Positions 27,213 to 33,345 of a stretch of DNA of 39,771 nucleotides are shown here, piece by piece. Under the pieces are notes generated by a model. The model saw only the letters and a program-made list of their open reading frames with translations, had not been told where the DNA came from and ran no database searches. The stretch lies in the IMG/VR virus record IMGVR_UViG_3300030107_003032, positions 1-39,771 of that record; one strand, given 5' to 3'. The stretch's first letter is position 1. Each line of letters opens with the position of its first letter. The DNA is from a virus. The translations under genes were made by a program, and so were the position numbers.

Positions 27213-27295
27213 GGTTGTAGTCTATAGGTTCAAATACTATCGACAACCATTGGTATTATTAATTAATTTAATAAACAGAGACCAAAACAGAGACT
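27213..27295 (+). other. Att-like module A: imperfect palindrome plus paired 9-mers
   Basis: Part one (27213-27248) is an inverted repeat: GGTTGTAG and CGACAACC outside, ATAGG and ACTAT inside, around the 7-nt centre TTCAAAT. Part two is ACAGAGACC (27275) and ACAGAGACT (27287), 26 bp further on. A second copy with the same order and nearly the same spacing lies inverted at 38651-38729. The layout resembles a tyrosine-integrase core with arm sites. The centre matches the T-loop of tRNA genes, a usual integration point. Confidence 0.55.
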
Positions 27296-27349
27296 GAAAT
27301 AAATATTGTAAAAAATTAGAAAAATAAATTTTTGCGGGTATCTAATAGA

Positions 27350-27355
27350 TATAAT
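27350..27355 (+). promoter_or_regulatory. Perfect -10 element of a probable small-RNA promoter
   Basis: TATAAT matches the sigma-70 -10 box exactly. The -35 region is poor: TTGCGG sits only 12 nt upstream, and the correctly spaced sequence is T-rich. Transcription from about 27362 would end at the strong terminator 110 nt later with no long reading frame between. Confidence 0.45.
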
Positions 27356-27405
27356 GCAACACTTAAATAGCTTTCTAGTAGTTAAATTAGTGAGCCGTAC
27401 CTTGC

Positions 27406-27588
27406 TTATAGATAGGAGGTGCTGGATGAATAAATAGTATTATGCGGGGATTTAAGGATCCCCGCTTTTTTTTTGTGTTCTTCTAAATATGCCTGATATT
27501 TCTTTTTAACGATATGATCTTTTTCAAAGGTATCAAAGTGGTGCATTTCCAACGTAAGCTTAAACAAACGATAGCTCATTATTGACAA
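27406..27588 (-). CDS. Possible small protein after the integrase
   Basis: A 60-aa reading frame starting 3 nt after the integrase stop. The first 43 residues (MSYRLFKLTLEMHHFDTFEK, then HIVKKKYQAYLEEHKKK) look like a natural charged helical protein. The last 17 residues are encoded by the terminator and minigene DNA of the opposite strand and look random. The Shine-Dalgarno sequence is weak. It may be a real gene whose end was overwritten, or chance. Confidence 0.4.
   Translation of the reverse strand: MSIMSYRLFKLTLEMHHFDTFEKDHIVKKKYQAYLEEHKKKAGILKSPHNTIYSSSTSYL
27426..27437 (+). CDS. Three-residue minigene (Met-Asn-Lys)
   Basis: ATG-AAT-AAA-TAG preceded by a near-consensus AGGAGG at ideal spacing. 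The initiation signal is among the best in the window, yet it drives only three codons. Lambda bar minigenes, one of which lies near attP, are a known parallel: they release peptidyl-tRNA and deplete a tRNA. Whether this one is translated is unknown. Confidence 0.35.
   Translation: MNK
27444..27474 (+). terminator. Rho-independent terminator
   Basis: GCGGGGAT (27444-27451) pairs perfectly with ATCCCCGC (27458-27465) around a 6-nt loop, followed by nine T. It is the strongest intrinsic terminator in the window. It ends plus-strand transcripts before the convergent integrase operon. The minus-strand side has no T run. Confidence 0.9.
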
Positions 27589-27590
27589 GA

Positions 27591-28763
27591 CTAACCTTCT
27601 AAAAGATTATTGATTGCTTTGATTCTTTTCTCTTTATTGTGATCCAAGTCTCTATAGTACCACCTGTCAGGAGTATCAGAGTTCGTCCAGCCTAATCTTC
27701 TAAGCAACTGATCCTTTGGAAGAGCTTTAGTATCTTTAAGATAAGAATAACTAAACTTTCTAAAGGGAGATATTCCACCTTCCCATTTAATTCCTAGTTT
27801 ATCAGCAGCTTTTTGAACTCTTCTTTTAGCCATCTTCTTAGATACATATCCAAAAATCATTCTATATTGACCGGATCTCTTAGGGTTCACTTGTTTTCTT
27901 ATCCATCTTTTTAAAATAACTGATAGCTGATGACTAATTTCCACTCTTCTTTTAGAACTAGCTGTCTTTAAAAAGTTTTCTCTAAAGTTATTCCATTTAT
28001 CAGTTGTATGATTAAAATTGATTGTTGGAGGATCGCTTATTAAATTGGTATCTGAGTAAGTTAATCCTAGTAATTCATTTAATCTACAACCTGTTTCCGC
28101 TGCGGTATGGAATAAAGCTCTATTCAATATATCCTTTTCACTATTTACCAATAAAACTATATCTTTATACTTAGGCATAAACTTCTTTTTAGTATTCTCT
28201 CCCTGGAAAAAGTTTTTATTAAATTTCCAATCTAAAATAGCTCTATCAATAACCCACTTTCTATCCATGCAATACTTCACAAATAATTTAAAGTTGGCAA
28301 CTGTATCTTTAACAACCTTTTTACCAATGGTTTTATTGGTTCTAACTATTGTACTAGCTCCACCTGGTAAGTTCTTAACCATAGTGCATTTTGAGGCTAG
28401 GAGCTGCGGTAAGTAGCTTTCTTTAAAGTCGTGGTAGGTGTAGTCGGATAATAGCTTTTTGCTTATGTATGGCGATATATGGTTGTTTATATAGCCACAA
28501 ATATGCAGTTTAGTCTCTTCCACCTTAAATTGATCCTTTAATATTGATTTCTTATATTCTTTAAAAGCAAGATCAAAAGACACCTCTTGAGGCATTACTA
28601 AATCAGGATCTTTATTTTTTAACTCTTCAACATAAGCATTGGCTTGTCTCTTCTGGTTAAGATCAAATATTTGTAAGTTTTTCTTTTTGCCTAGATTATC
28701 CATAGCTTGAACAACCCAAACTGATTTAGTTTTTCTTTTAACTTTACAGATTTTAAACTTCAT
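27591..28763 (-). CDS. int: Tyrosine-family site-specific integrase
   Basis: A 390-aa recombinase that would join phage and host DNA at att sites. The N-terminal part is basic (arm binding). A core-binding domain covers residues about 60-170 and the catalytic domain about 195-385. Key residues are Arg227 (ETGCRLNELLGL), Lys271 (SSKRR), Arg335 in SPFRKFSYSY, Trp359 (RRLGWT) and the nucleophile Tyr369 or Tyr370 (DRWYYRD). The usual His of the HxxR box is Ser332, a tolerated change in this family. It is last in the leftward operon and 1 nt overlaps the gene before it. Confidence 0.93.
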   Translation of the reverse strand: MKFKICKVKRKTKSVWVVQAMDNLGKKKNLQIFDLNQKRQANAYVEELKNKDPDLVMPQEVSFDLAFKEYKKSILKDQFKVEETKLHICGYINNHISPYISKKLLSDYTYHDFKESYLPQLLASKCTMVKNLPGGASTIVRTNKTIGKKVVKDTVANFKLFVKYCMDRKWVIDRAILDWKFNKNFFQGENTKKKFMPKYKDIVLLVNSEKDILNRALFHTAAETGCRLNELLGLTYSDTNLISDPPTINFNHTTDKWNNFRENFLKTASSKRRVEISHQLSVILKRWIRKQVNPKRSGQYRMIFGYVSKKMAKRRVQKAADKLGIKWEGGISPFRKFSYSYLKDTKALPKDQLLRRLGWTNSDTPDRWYYRDLDHNKEKRIKAINNLLEG

Positions 28764-29047
28764 TATTTATCCTCCTCTGTTGGATCCCAGTATTTATCCG
28801 TCATGACACCCGCCATCCAGGCAGCGTTCTCTTTCATGTCTTTAGGTAAATTAGCAAAATAATCTCTGTAAGTTGGATAGCTTACGACTATTTTAAAATT
28901 AGGTTCATTATACTTTTCGATATTTACTTTCTTAACTTGACCCGCAGCTTCAGCATAGTTTTTTAAAAACTCTTTGTGAGCTAGCGGGATTGTTTTAGCC
29001 GAGTAGGTTTTTTCCCTACCTGGCAATTTATATGTAATTACATACAT
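28763..29047 (-). CDS. Unknown 94-aa early protein
   Basis: A small soluble protein whose ATG overlaps the stop of the preceding gene in a TAATG junction with an AGG upstream. It overlaps the integrase start by 1 nt. Residues 1-45 look alpha/beta (MYVITYKLPGREKTYSAKTI), and the C-terminus is acidic (PTEEDK). Its location directly before int fits an excisionase or regulator, but no helix-turn-helix or known motif is visible. Confidence 0.6.
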   Translation of the reverse strand: MYVITYKLPGREKTYSAKTIPLAHKEFLKNYAEAAGQVKKVNIEKYNEPNFKIVVSYPTYRDYFANLPKDMKENAAWMAGVMTDKYWDPTEEDK

Positions 29048-29229
29048 TAAGCAGCCTCTGGTTGTTGAACTTCACTTTTTAATACTCTAACTGTTGTACC
29101 CAAATGTTTTCCAGTAATTATTTTAAAATTAAATAAATCTATTGAGTATGTAGTATTTGCTTTTTCAATAAATCTTATTTTACAATTTAACTTTGGTAAA
29201 AAATAAATTCTATCTTTAATAAAATCCAT
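29047..29229 (-). CDS. Unknown 60-aa early protein ending in Ala-Ala
   Basis: A 60-aa, probably beta-rich protein (MDFIKDRIYFLPKLNCKIRF) ending PEAA. Start and stop are both in TAATG-type junctions, with AAGGAGG embedded in the end of the preceding gene. The beta-rich pattern hints at a small OB- or SH3-like fold, but no family is recognised. Confidence 0.6.
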   Translation of the reverse strand: MDFIKDRIYFLPKLNCKIRFIEKANTTYSIDLFNFKIITGKHLGTTVRVLKSEVQQPEAA

Positions 29230-29561
29230 TAAGAAACCTCCTTATTTAAATAATTATGATTTTGAACTATTGCATTCATATTCATTGGACCAGTACCAAC
29301 TTTTATTCCAGTATCTTTTAAAAGTTTTCTACCATCAGAAGTTTTTTGCAATCTAGCAGCAGTTAAATACCCATGAACAAATCTATCAAATTTATTCCAG
29401 GTTTTTACATCTGTTTTATTAGGATCTAAATTTGATCCTCCAAATGCAGCAAGCAAATCAAATAAACTAACAACTTTTATTTTACCGCTTGGAAGTTTAA
29501 ATTTATCTCCAACTTTCGGTAAGTTAGTTAAAGAGTAATTCATTTCTTTTAATGTTTTCAC
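29229..29561 (-). CDS. Unknown 110-aa early protein
   Basis: Starts at GTG 29561, with GGAGG 4 nt upstream and a GTGA overlap with the preceding stop. The central part (DKFKLPSGKIKVVSLFDLLA) and LNPNKTDVKTWNKF-like sequence give a mixed alpha/beta protein, with no catalytic motif recognised. It lies within the short leftward early operon upstream of int. Function unknown. Confidence 0.6.
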   Translation of the reverse strand: MKTLKEMNYSLTNLPKVGDKFKLPSGKIKVVSLFDLLAAFGGSNLDPNKTDVKTWNKFDRFVHGYLTAARLQKTSDGRKLLKDTGIKVGTGPMNMNAIVQNHNYLNKEVS

Positions 29562-29827
29562 GCAGCCTCCTTATATTTTGGTTGATATTTTTTAGCATGC
29601 TCTGTTGCACCTAGTTTTCCAGAGCAAGCAAAACCCTCAGCATCATATTTGTTATCAAATTCAAAACCCTTATTATCTAATTTGCCAGATCTAATTCCCC
29701 AAGGATATAAGACACCAGGAACTTTCAATCTGTAGCATAGAAAATTTGGATATTTAGAATTGTGATAATAATCTGTTGGACCAGATTTAAACTTAACCCA
29801 GCCAAACTTATCTTTTCTAAATGCCAT
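29558..29827 (-). CDS. Unknown 89-aa early protein ending in Ala-Ala
   Basis: Start ATG 29827 (MAFRKDKFGWVKFKSG) is chosen because it forms a TAATG overlap with the preceding small gene and has AAAGG upstream; a longer frame from 29854 lacks this. It is rich in aromatic residues and Gly (TDYYHNSKYPNFLCYRLKVP) and ends KYKEAA. No family is recognised. Confidence 0.6.
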   Translation of the reverse strand: MAFRKDKFGWVKFKSGPTDYYHNSKYPNFLCYRLKVPGVLYPWGIRSGKLDNKGFEFDNKYDAEGFACSGKLGATEHAKKYQPKYKEAA

Positions 29828-29973
29828 TAAGCAGCCTTTCTTTTTTTCTCCCAAACATAAATAGTCTTGCCAATAACTTTAGATCTATTGTTTTTGTATG
29901 GGAGGATTTTAGTTTCGAAGAAATTCTCAAGAGCTTTGAAAGTCTTGAATTTGAATTTTTTAAATTTCTTCAT
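29827..29973 (-). CDS. 48-aa basic first gene of the int operon
   Basis: MKKFKKFKFKTFKALENFFE..., ending EKKRKAA: a short, very basic protein that reads straight from a strong promoter. The ATG is about 4 nt from the predicted transcription start and has no Shine-Dalgarno, so it may be translated leaderlessly. The stop forms TAATG with the next gene. A DNA-binding excisionase-like role would fit size and charge, but there is no motif proof. Confidence 0.6.
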   Translation of the reverse strand: MKKFKKFKFKTFKALENFFETKILPYKNNRSKVIGKTIYVWEKKRKAA

Positions 29974-29983
29974 TGACAATATA

Positions 29984-30012
29984 TATATAATCATTCATTG
30001 CCATCTTGTCAA
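29984..30012 (-). promoter_or_regulatory. Strong leftward promoter of the int operon
   Basis: On the minus strand TTGACA (30012-30007) and TATATA (29989-29984) are separated by exactly 17 nt, close to the sigma-70 consensus. The -35 box overlaps an operator-like palindrome (29999-30011), so repressor binding would block it. The predicted start is near 29977, almost at the first ATG. Confidence 0.78.
29999..30011. promoter_or_regulatory. Operator-like palindrome O1
   Basis: TGCCATCTTGTCA differs by one base from the reverse complement of O4 (34165-34177) in front of the Cro-like gene. It covers the -35 box of the leftward int promoter. The half-site TGMCAA is shared by all four sites, which are probably bound by the CI-like or Cro-like protein. 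Confidence 0.6.
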
Positions 30013-30038
30013 CAAAATAAATTAATGTGATATTACAT

Positions 30039-30051
30039 TGCCAATTAGACA
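30039..30051. promoter_or_regulatory. Operator-like site O2
   Basis: TGCCAATTAGACA, 40 bp from O1, matches the same 13-mer with three differences. The O1-O2 pair upstream of the int operon looks like a double operator. The rest of the gap 29974-30119 is AT-rich non-coding DNA. Confidence 0.45.
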
Positions 30052-30106
30052 ACTTTCAGAAGGCGTAAGGGTGGGTATTCTTCAGTTAAGAAGCTTTAAT
30101 TTGACT

Positions 30107-30136
30107 TATATAACCTTAATTAAACTTGGTTATATA
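30107..30136. repeat. Nine-bp perfect inverted repeat
   Basis: TATATAACC (30107-30115) and GGTTATATA (30128-30136) with a 12-nt loop, spanning the 3' end of the 66-aa gene. No T run follows on the minus strand. It could slow transcription into the int promoter region or bind a regulator. Confidence 0.45.
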
Positions 30137-30320
30137 TACTTTGTTCATCCTTCAACTGTAATATATCTATTAAAGTTGAATGGCTTTGTTTAGAGAGAGC
30201 AGCAATACTTGGATTAACAGTTTCACTTTTTAACTGTTTTGTTATCTTTGCGTTCAACTTTTTTCTCTCCTTTTCCTTCGCCTGGATTTGATCTTCCAGG
30301 TGTTGGTAGTGTGTTATCAT
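30120..30320 (-). CDS. 66-aa coiled-coil early protein
   Basis: A helical, charged protein (HLEDQIQAKEKERKKLNAKI). Its ATG is preceded by AAAGGAGG at ideal spacing, inside the end of the previous gene in another frame. The strong ribosome site favours this reading. It is the last gene of the leftward recombination operon. Function not recognised. Confidence 0.6.
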   Translation of the reverse strand: MITHYQHLEDQIQAKEKERKKLNAKITKQLKSETVNPSIAALSKQSHSTLIDILQLKDEQSIYNQV

Positions 30321-30492
30321 TTACAACCTCCTTTATGGTGCTGTGCTGGTATCTAATACTATTATCAGACACCTTTATTTCCGCAGCTGTGCTTGGCACT
30401 ACCTTCTTGGCAGCTACGTCTAAGGAATTGAAAGACTCAACAGCTTTAAAACTGCACTCTCCACTCCAAATTTTTACAAAATTTTTACTCAT
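30223..30492 (-). CDS. Unknown 89-aa early protein with basic tail
   Basis: Starts in an ATGA overlap with the preceding stop (30489-30492). The first 55 residues look folded (FVKIWSGECSFKAVESFNSL), and the tail is disordered and basic (GEGKGEKKVERKDNKTVKK). The last 98 nt also encode the start of the 66-aa gene in another frame. The tail may owe its composition to that shared DNA. Function unknown. Confidence 0.52.
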   Translation of the reverse strand: MSKNFVKIWSGECSFKAVESFNSLDVAAKKVVPSTAAEIKVSDNSIRYQHSTIKEVVNDNTLPTPGRSNPGEGKGEKKVERKDNKTVKK

Positions 30493-30845
30493 GGATGATC
30501 GTATAACATTTTGTTATGTTCCTTTAATTTTTTTATTTCTTTTTTTAATTTTTTATTTTCTTCTACTAAAATTTGATATTCTGCTACTAAAATTTCATAT
30601 GAGAGGATTGCTTCTATTAAATATCTTGAAAGATCTATTGCTTCTTCTAATGATTCATTTAACCATTTTTTACAATCAATAGGATTTTTTAACATAGCTT
30701 GCCGCATTGTCAAACCAAACTTATCCATACCTTGTTTGTCTCGATCTACAATTTTACTAATTAAAGTATTTGTATTGGGATCGGGAGATAAAGTTATCGG
30801 TTGATTTGGATACTTCGATGTTTTCCGTTCAGTTTCTTTATCCAT
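30489..30845 (-). CDS. Early protein with MazG-like pattern
   Basis: A 118-aa protein with GAGG 7 nt before the ATG; it overlaps the upstream gene by 52 nt. Residues about 30-85 (IVDRDKQGMDKFGLTM, then WLNESLEEAIDLSRYLIEAI) resemble short phage helical proteins of the MazG/dUTPase-like all-alpha type, which bind nucleotides through EExxE/D residues. The C-terminus is a lysine-rich coiled coil. Nucleotide pyrophosphatase activity is only a possibility. Confidence 0.55.
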   Translation of the reverse strand: MDKETERKTSKYPNQPITLSPDPNTNTLISKIVDRDKQGMDKFGLTMRQAMLKNPIDCKKWLNESLEEAIDLSRYLIEAILSYEILVAEYQILVEENKKLKKEIKKLKEHNKMLYDHP

Positions 30846-31009
30846 TTTCTATCCTCTAGTTGTTGTAATATTGCTCCAATGCCAGACTTTGATTTCAAAC
30901 CCACCGCTACCTTCATTTCTTCGTAAGAAGGTGCGATAGGTTTTTTCTTCATATATGATTTAATATAATTAAATAATTTTAATTGTTTATTCGTTAAACC
31001 ATACTTCAT
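30794..31009 (-). CDS. Stand-alone LexA-like winged-helix DNA-binding protein
   Basis: A 71-aa protein matching the LexA N-terminal domain along its whole length: LTNKQLKLFNYIKSYMKKKP, IAPSYEEMKVAVGLKSKSGI, then LEDRKWIKKLNGKHRSI. The recognition helix would be near residues 39-52. LexA's self-cleaving protease domain is absent. AGGGG lies 5 nt before the ATG. It could compete with host LexA for SOS boxes or control phage promoters. It sits beside the SSB-like gene. Confidence 0.8.
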   Translation of the reverse strand: MKYGLTNKQLKLFNYIKSYMKKKPIAPSYEEMKVAVGLKSKSGIGAILQQLEDRKWIKKLNGKHRSIQINR

Positions 31010-31018
31010 GTTTCCCCT

Positions 31019-31324
31019 TTAAAATTGATCCATGAAATCGCCACCACTTTGCTGCGGTGCAGCTTCAGTAGTACCTGTTTTCTTGATCGTGATTTTGAGA
31101 GACTTGTCATCCTGGATATACCCAGAAGCCTCACTCCAATTACCATGCACAGTAAAATTCTTTTTAAAAAAGTCTCCTTTTTTATTTTTCTTTTCACTAT
31201 TTACTAAAACAAAGTCTGGTCTGTTTTTAGTCTTTGCATCGTTAGGAACCTTGTCTGGGTTTCTTTTCAGTTGAAAAGTACAAATCCAGTTAGGATCTTT
31301 TGGTTTGTTGTTGTAGTCAGCCAT
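31019..31324 (-). CDS. Single-stranded-DNA-binding-like protein
   Basis: About 101 aa from ATG 31324, chosen for the GGAGG 8-9 nt upstream. It is beta-rich (WICTFQLKRNPDKVP, FTVHGNWSEASGYIQDD), followed by a flexible linker (TTEAAPQQSGG) and an acidic-aromatic tip ending DFMDQF. That tip is like the SSB C-terminus that recruits repair proteins. Position next to the annealing protein and exonuclease supports a replication or recombination role. The core fold is not proven. Confidence 0.62.
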   Translation of the reverse strand: MADYNNKPKDPNWICTFQLKRNPDKVPNDAKTKNRPDFVLVNSEKKNKKGDFFKKNFTVHGNWSEASGYIQDDKSLKITIKKTGTTEAAPQQSGGDFMDQF

Positions 31325-31325
31325 A

Positions 31326-31916
31326 TTATTTTTTTCCTCCATTATTTAATTGCTGCTTTTTATTCTCAAAAGCTTTCATAATTTCTTTAGCCTTTGCAGA
31401 ATTTTGTTTAGCAAGCTGTAAGAGGTAGTCTTTATTCTCTCTTTGCAGTTGCTCTAAATTTGCTTGATGTGATGCGTTGTTAATTCGTTCTAAAATTAAT
31501 TGTGAGTGGTCTAATTTAATACCTTGGTTCTCATTTCTTTGTTTAGGAGGTAGCTCTGATTGGGAATATAAATCTCCATGAATATTTAAAGCTTTAAGAA
31601 TAACTCTATCCGCAGCTCTCTTTTCACATACAGCTATAGGATAAGTAAAAATGTTATTAGCGGGAGAAACTTCTCCTAAGCTTGTAAAGCGTTTGCCTTG
31701 GTATTTAGCCGTAGCTTTAACAACAGCACAACCTTTAGGTAAATCACAATATTTTAATTCTATATCTGTTTCTATTCCATAGTCATTAGCAAGTCTTTCA
31801 ACTTCTTTATGTAAAATGGCAAATTTACCTTTGTCAAATTCATAGATCCCACCGCTGGTTCTTAATTTTGCTAAATGTTTTTCCAATATCTGTGGAAAGT
31901 TAACTACATTACCCAT
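31326..31916 (-). CDS. Single-strand annealing recombinase candidate (Rad52/Erf-like)
   Basis: About 196 aa from ATG 31916, chosen for the AAAGGAAT just upstream. The centre (KATAKYQGKRFTSLGEVSPA, then PIAVCEKRAADRVILKALN) resembles the GEASPxN...AEKRAxDRAILKAL block of phage annealing/recombination proteins. The C-terminal third is a Gln/Lys-rich helix. The exonuclease two genes upstream makes the usual exonuclease-annealase pair. The family name is tentative. Confidence 0.6.
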   Translation of the reverse strand: MGNVVNFPQILEKHLAKLRTSGGIYEFDKGKFAILHKEVERLANDYGIETDIELKYCDLPKGCAVVKATAKYQGKRFTSLGEVSPANNIFTYPIAVCEKRAADRVILKALNIHGDLYSQSELPPKQRNENQGIKLDHSQLILERINNASHQANLEQLQRENKDYLLQLAKQNSAKAKEIMKAFENKKQQLNNGGKK

Positions 31917-32145
31917 AATTCCTTTCTGACAACCAAGGCTTAGTATAAAGCTGCTGCAATTCACTAAGCACCTGGTTATCTTTATTAGTTGAAATACCTA
32001 ATCCAAGGGAGGTAATAACAATAATAAAAAAAGTTATAATTGTTATTTTAAAAAGGGAAAAACCTTTTTTTTTTTCAACTAATTCTGTAAGCTTTTTATT
32101 TTTTAAAAGAAACATTTGAGGATTTATAACATTTGGATTTTTCAT
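31909..32145 (-). CDS. Small membrane protein
   Basis: About 78 aa from ATG 32145 (MKNPNVINPQMFLLKNKKLT); a longer frame from 32226 has unnatural-looking sequence. One membrane segment (FKITIITFFIIVITSLGLGI) is central, with a short outer tail ending ERNYG. It overlaps the annealing-protein start by 8 nt. It could be an early inner-membrane protein such as a superinfection-exclusion factor, from topology and location only. Confidence 0.5.
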   Translation of the reverse strand: MKNPNVINPQMFLLKNKKLTELVEKKKGFSLFKITIITFFIIVITSLGLGISTNKDNQVLSELQQLYTKPWLSERNYG

Positions 32146-32260
32146 ATATTCATCATCAATTCTGTAAATTCGATTGCTACAATAAAAGCTAATTCTATGG
32201 CTAGTATGGTATGATAAATATGCCAAACAACACCTTTTGATTTTATAGTAATTCTTCTTG

Positions 32261-33235
32261 TCATAATTGACCCCATAATCTCATAGCTTTTAATTTATGA
32301 TCTCCCATTCCATTCCAAAAAAAATGATCGAAGTTAGATAAAATATCTTCAACCCAAGTAGTTTTGCCAGCGTGTTTCTCCATAATTTTTTCTCTGTTTG
32401 AACAGATCTGGCTCATCTTAACTAAATATCTTTCTAAATTTTTTGGTTTTAATTGATCGCAGTTTTCAGGTGTGTAAATATGATAACCTTCTTCTGTTAC
32501 GACAACTAAGTGAGGTTTCTTACGAGTGGCTAAATAATAGAATGCGACTTGGAGTAGGTGATTAAACCAACCTTTATATTTTTCAATTTTTTCATCTTTA
32601 GCATCAGCAATTTTTTTTAAAGTAAAAGTATATGATCCATCTTTTTTTGCTCTGTTTTTTGATTTGTACTTTGTTTTCAGCTCAACAAAATTATACATAT
32701 CCTCAAAATCTACTCTTCCAATCATTGGTAATTGACAATCAGGTAAGTCTAAAGCAACAGATCTTTCGCATTCAATGGGATTTTTTAAACCAATTTCTTT
32801 AATAGCATCCTGACAATTTTTCCAAGTTAACGCAAAACCAAGTTTATTTTCTTCGTGTTGTCTTTTATCTTTATCATCGACAGGTATATATTGATTAAAT
32901 TTATCTATAGCTGCATCAAATATTTTTTTTTCTTGCGGAATTTCTTTTTTAACTAAACCATTGGGTCTTTCGTATTGCCATAAATAATTTCCAAATTTCT
33001 TTTGACCCAATTCTCCAATCCAATTACCGCATTTCATATTGGAATTAACTGGAAGTAATCTTCTTTCTTCTTGGGTAAGATGTAAGTATTTATAACCCCA
33101 TTGGTCATCTTCCGTATTAGCTTGCGATGGTGAGTGGTGGTTTAGTTTGTAAAGTTTAACCCAATCTGGAAGAGGTTTTATGGATTGTATCCACTCTGAT
33201 AAATCTTTATCTACAATATTGTCTTTTAATTCCAT
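32261..33235 (-). CDS. RecB/YqaJ-like PD-(D/E)XK exonuclease
   Basis: A 324-aa nuclease. The core is ECERSVALDLPDCQLPMIGR, then VDFEDMYNFVELKTKYK, with catalytic Asp in RVDFED, Glu and Lys in VELKTK and an upstream Glu. The conserved HLLQVAFYYLATRKKPHLVV segment follows. It probably resects DNA ends to feed the annealing protein in phage recombination and concatemer formation. It is first in the leftward operon, starting near an operator-like site (33299-33318). Confidence 0.82.
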   Translation of the reverse strand: MELKDNIVDKDLSEWIQSIKPLPDWVKLYKLNHHSPSQANTEDDQWGYKYLHLTQEERRLLPVNSNMKCGNWIGELGQKKFGNYLWQYERPNGLVKKEIPQEKKIFDAAIDKFNQYIPVDDKDKRQHEENKLGFALTWKNCQDAIKEIGLKNPIECERSVALDLPDCQLPMIGRVDFEDMYNFVELKTKYKSKNRAKKDGSYTFTLKKIADAKDEKIEKYKGWFNHLLQVAFYYLATRKKPHLVVVTEEGYHIYTPENCDQLKPKNLERYLVKMSQICSNREKIMEKHAGKTTWVEDILSNFDHFFWNGMGDHKLKAMRLWGQL

Positions 33236-33298
33236 AAATCAAATCAATGAAACAATTAGTAAACATTTGAGAATTTATTGCAAACAAAATTAGCACAA

Positions 33299-33318
33299 TG
33301 TCAACAAAGTTGCCAACA
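33299..33318. promoter_or_regulatory. Operator-like site O3 with leftward promoter
   Basis: TGTCAACAAAGTTGCCA is an inverted repeat of the TGKCAA half-site with a 3-nt spacer. On the minus strand it contains TTGGCA followed after 18 nt by TGCTAATTT, an extended -10, and also TTGACA. Either could start the exonuclease operon, and both are covered by the site. The flanking gap 33236-33345 is otherwise empty. Confidence 0.5.
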
Positions 33319-33345
33319 TTACAAATTGTAGGTTGTATATGGTAA

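Larger units (their letters stand above)
27362..27474 (+). ncRNA. Probable small RNA with embedded minigene
   Basis: A stretch of about 113 nt from the TATAAT start region to an intrinsic terminator, running against the convergent integrase operon. It contains AGGAGG at 27414-27419 followed 6 nt later by the four-codon unit ATG-AAT-AAA-TAG (27426-27437). It could be an antisense RNA to the integrase-operon tail, an RNA that titrates ribosomes, or a regulatory RNA near att. No known RNA family is recognised. Confidence 0.45.

Noticed and set aside
30239-30682. 147-aa plus-strand reading frame with hydrophobic sequence
   Set aside because: It lies opposite two leftward genes that have good ribosome sites and overlapping junctions; its Phe/Leu-rich sequence is what Lys/Glu-rich genes give on the other strand.
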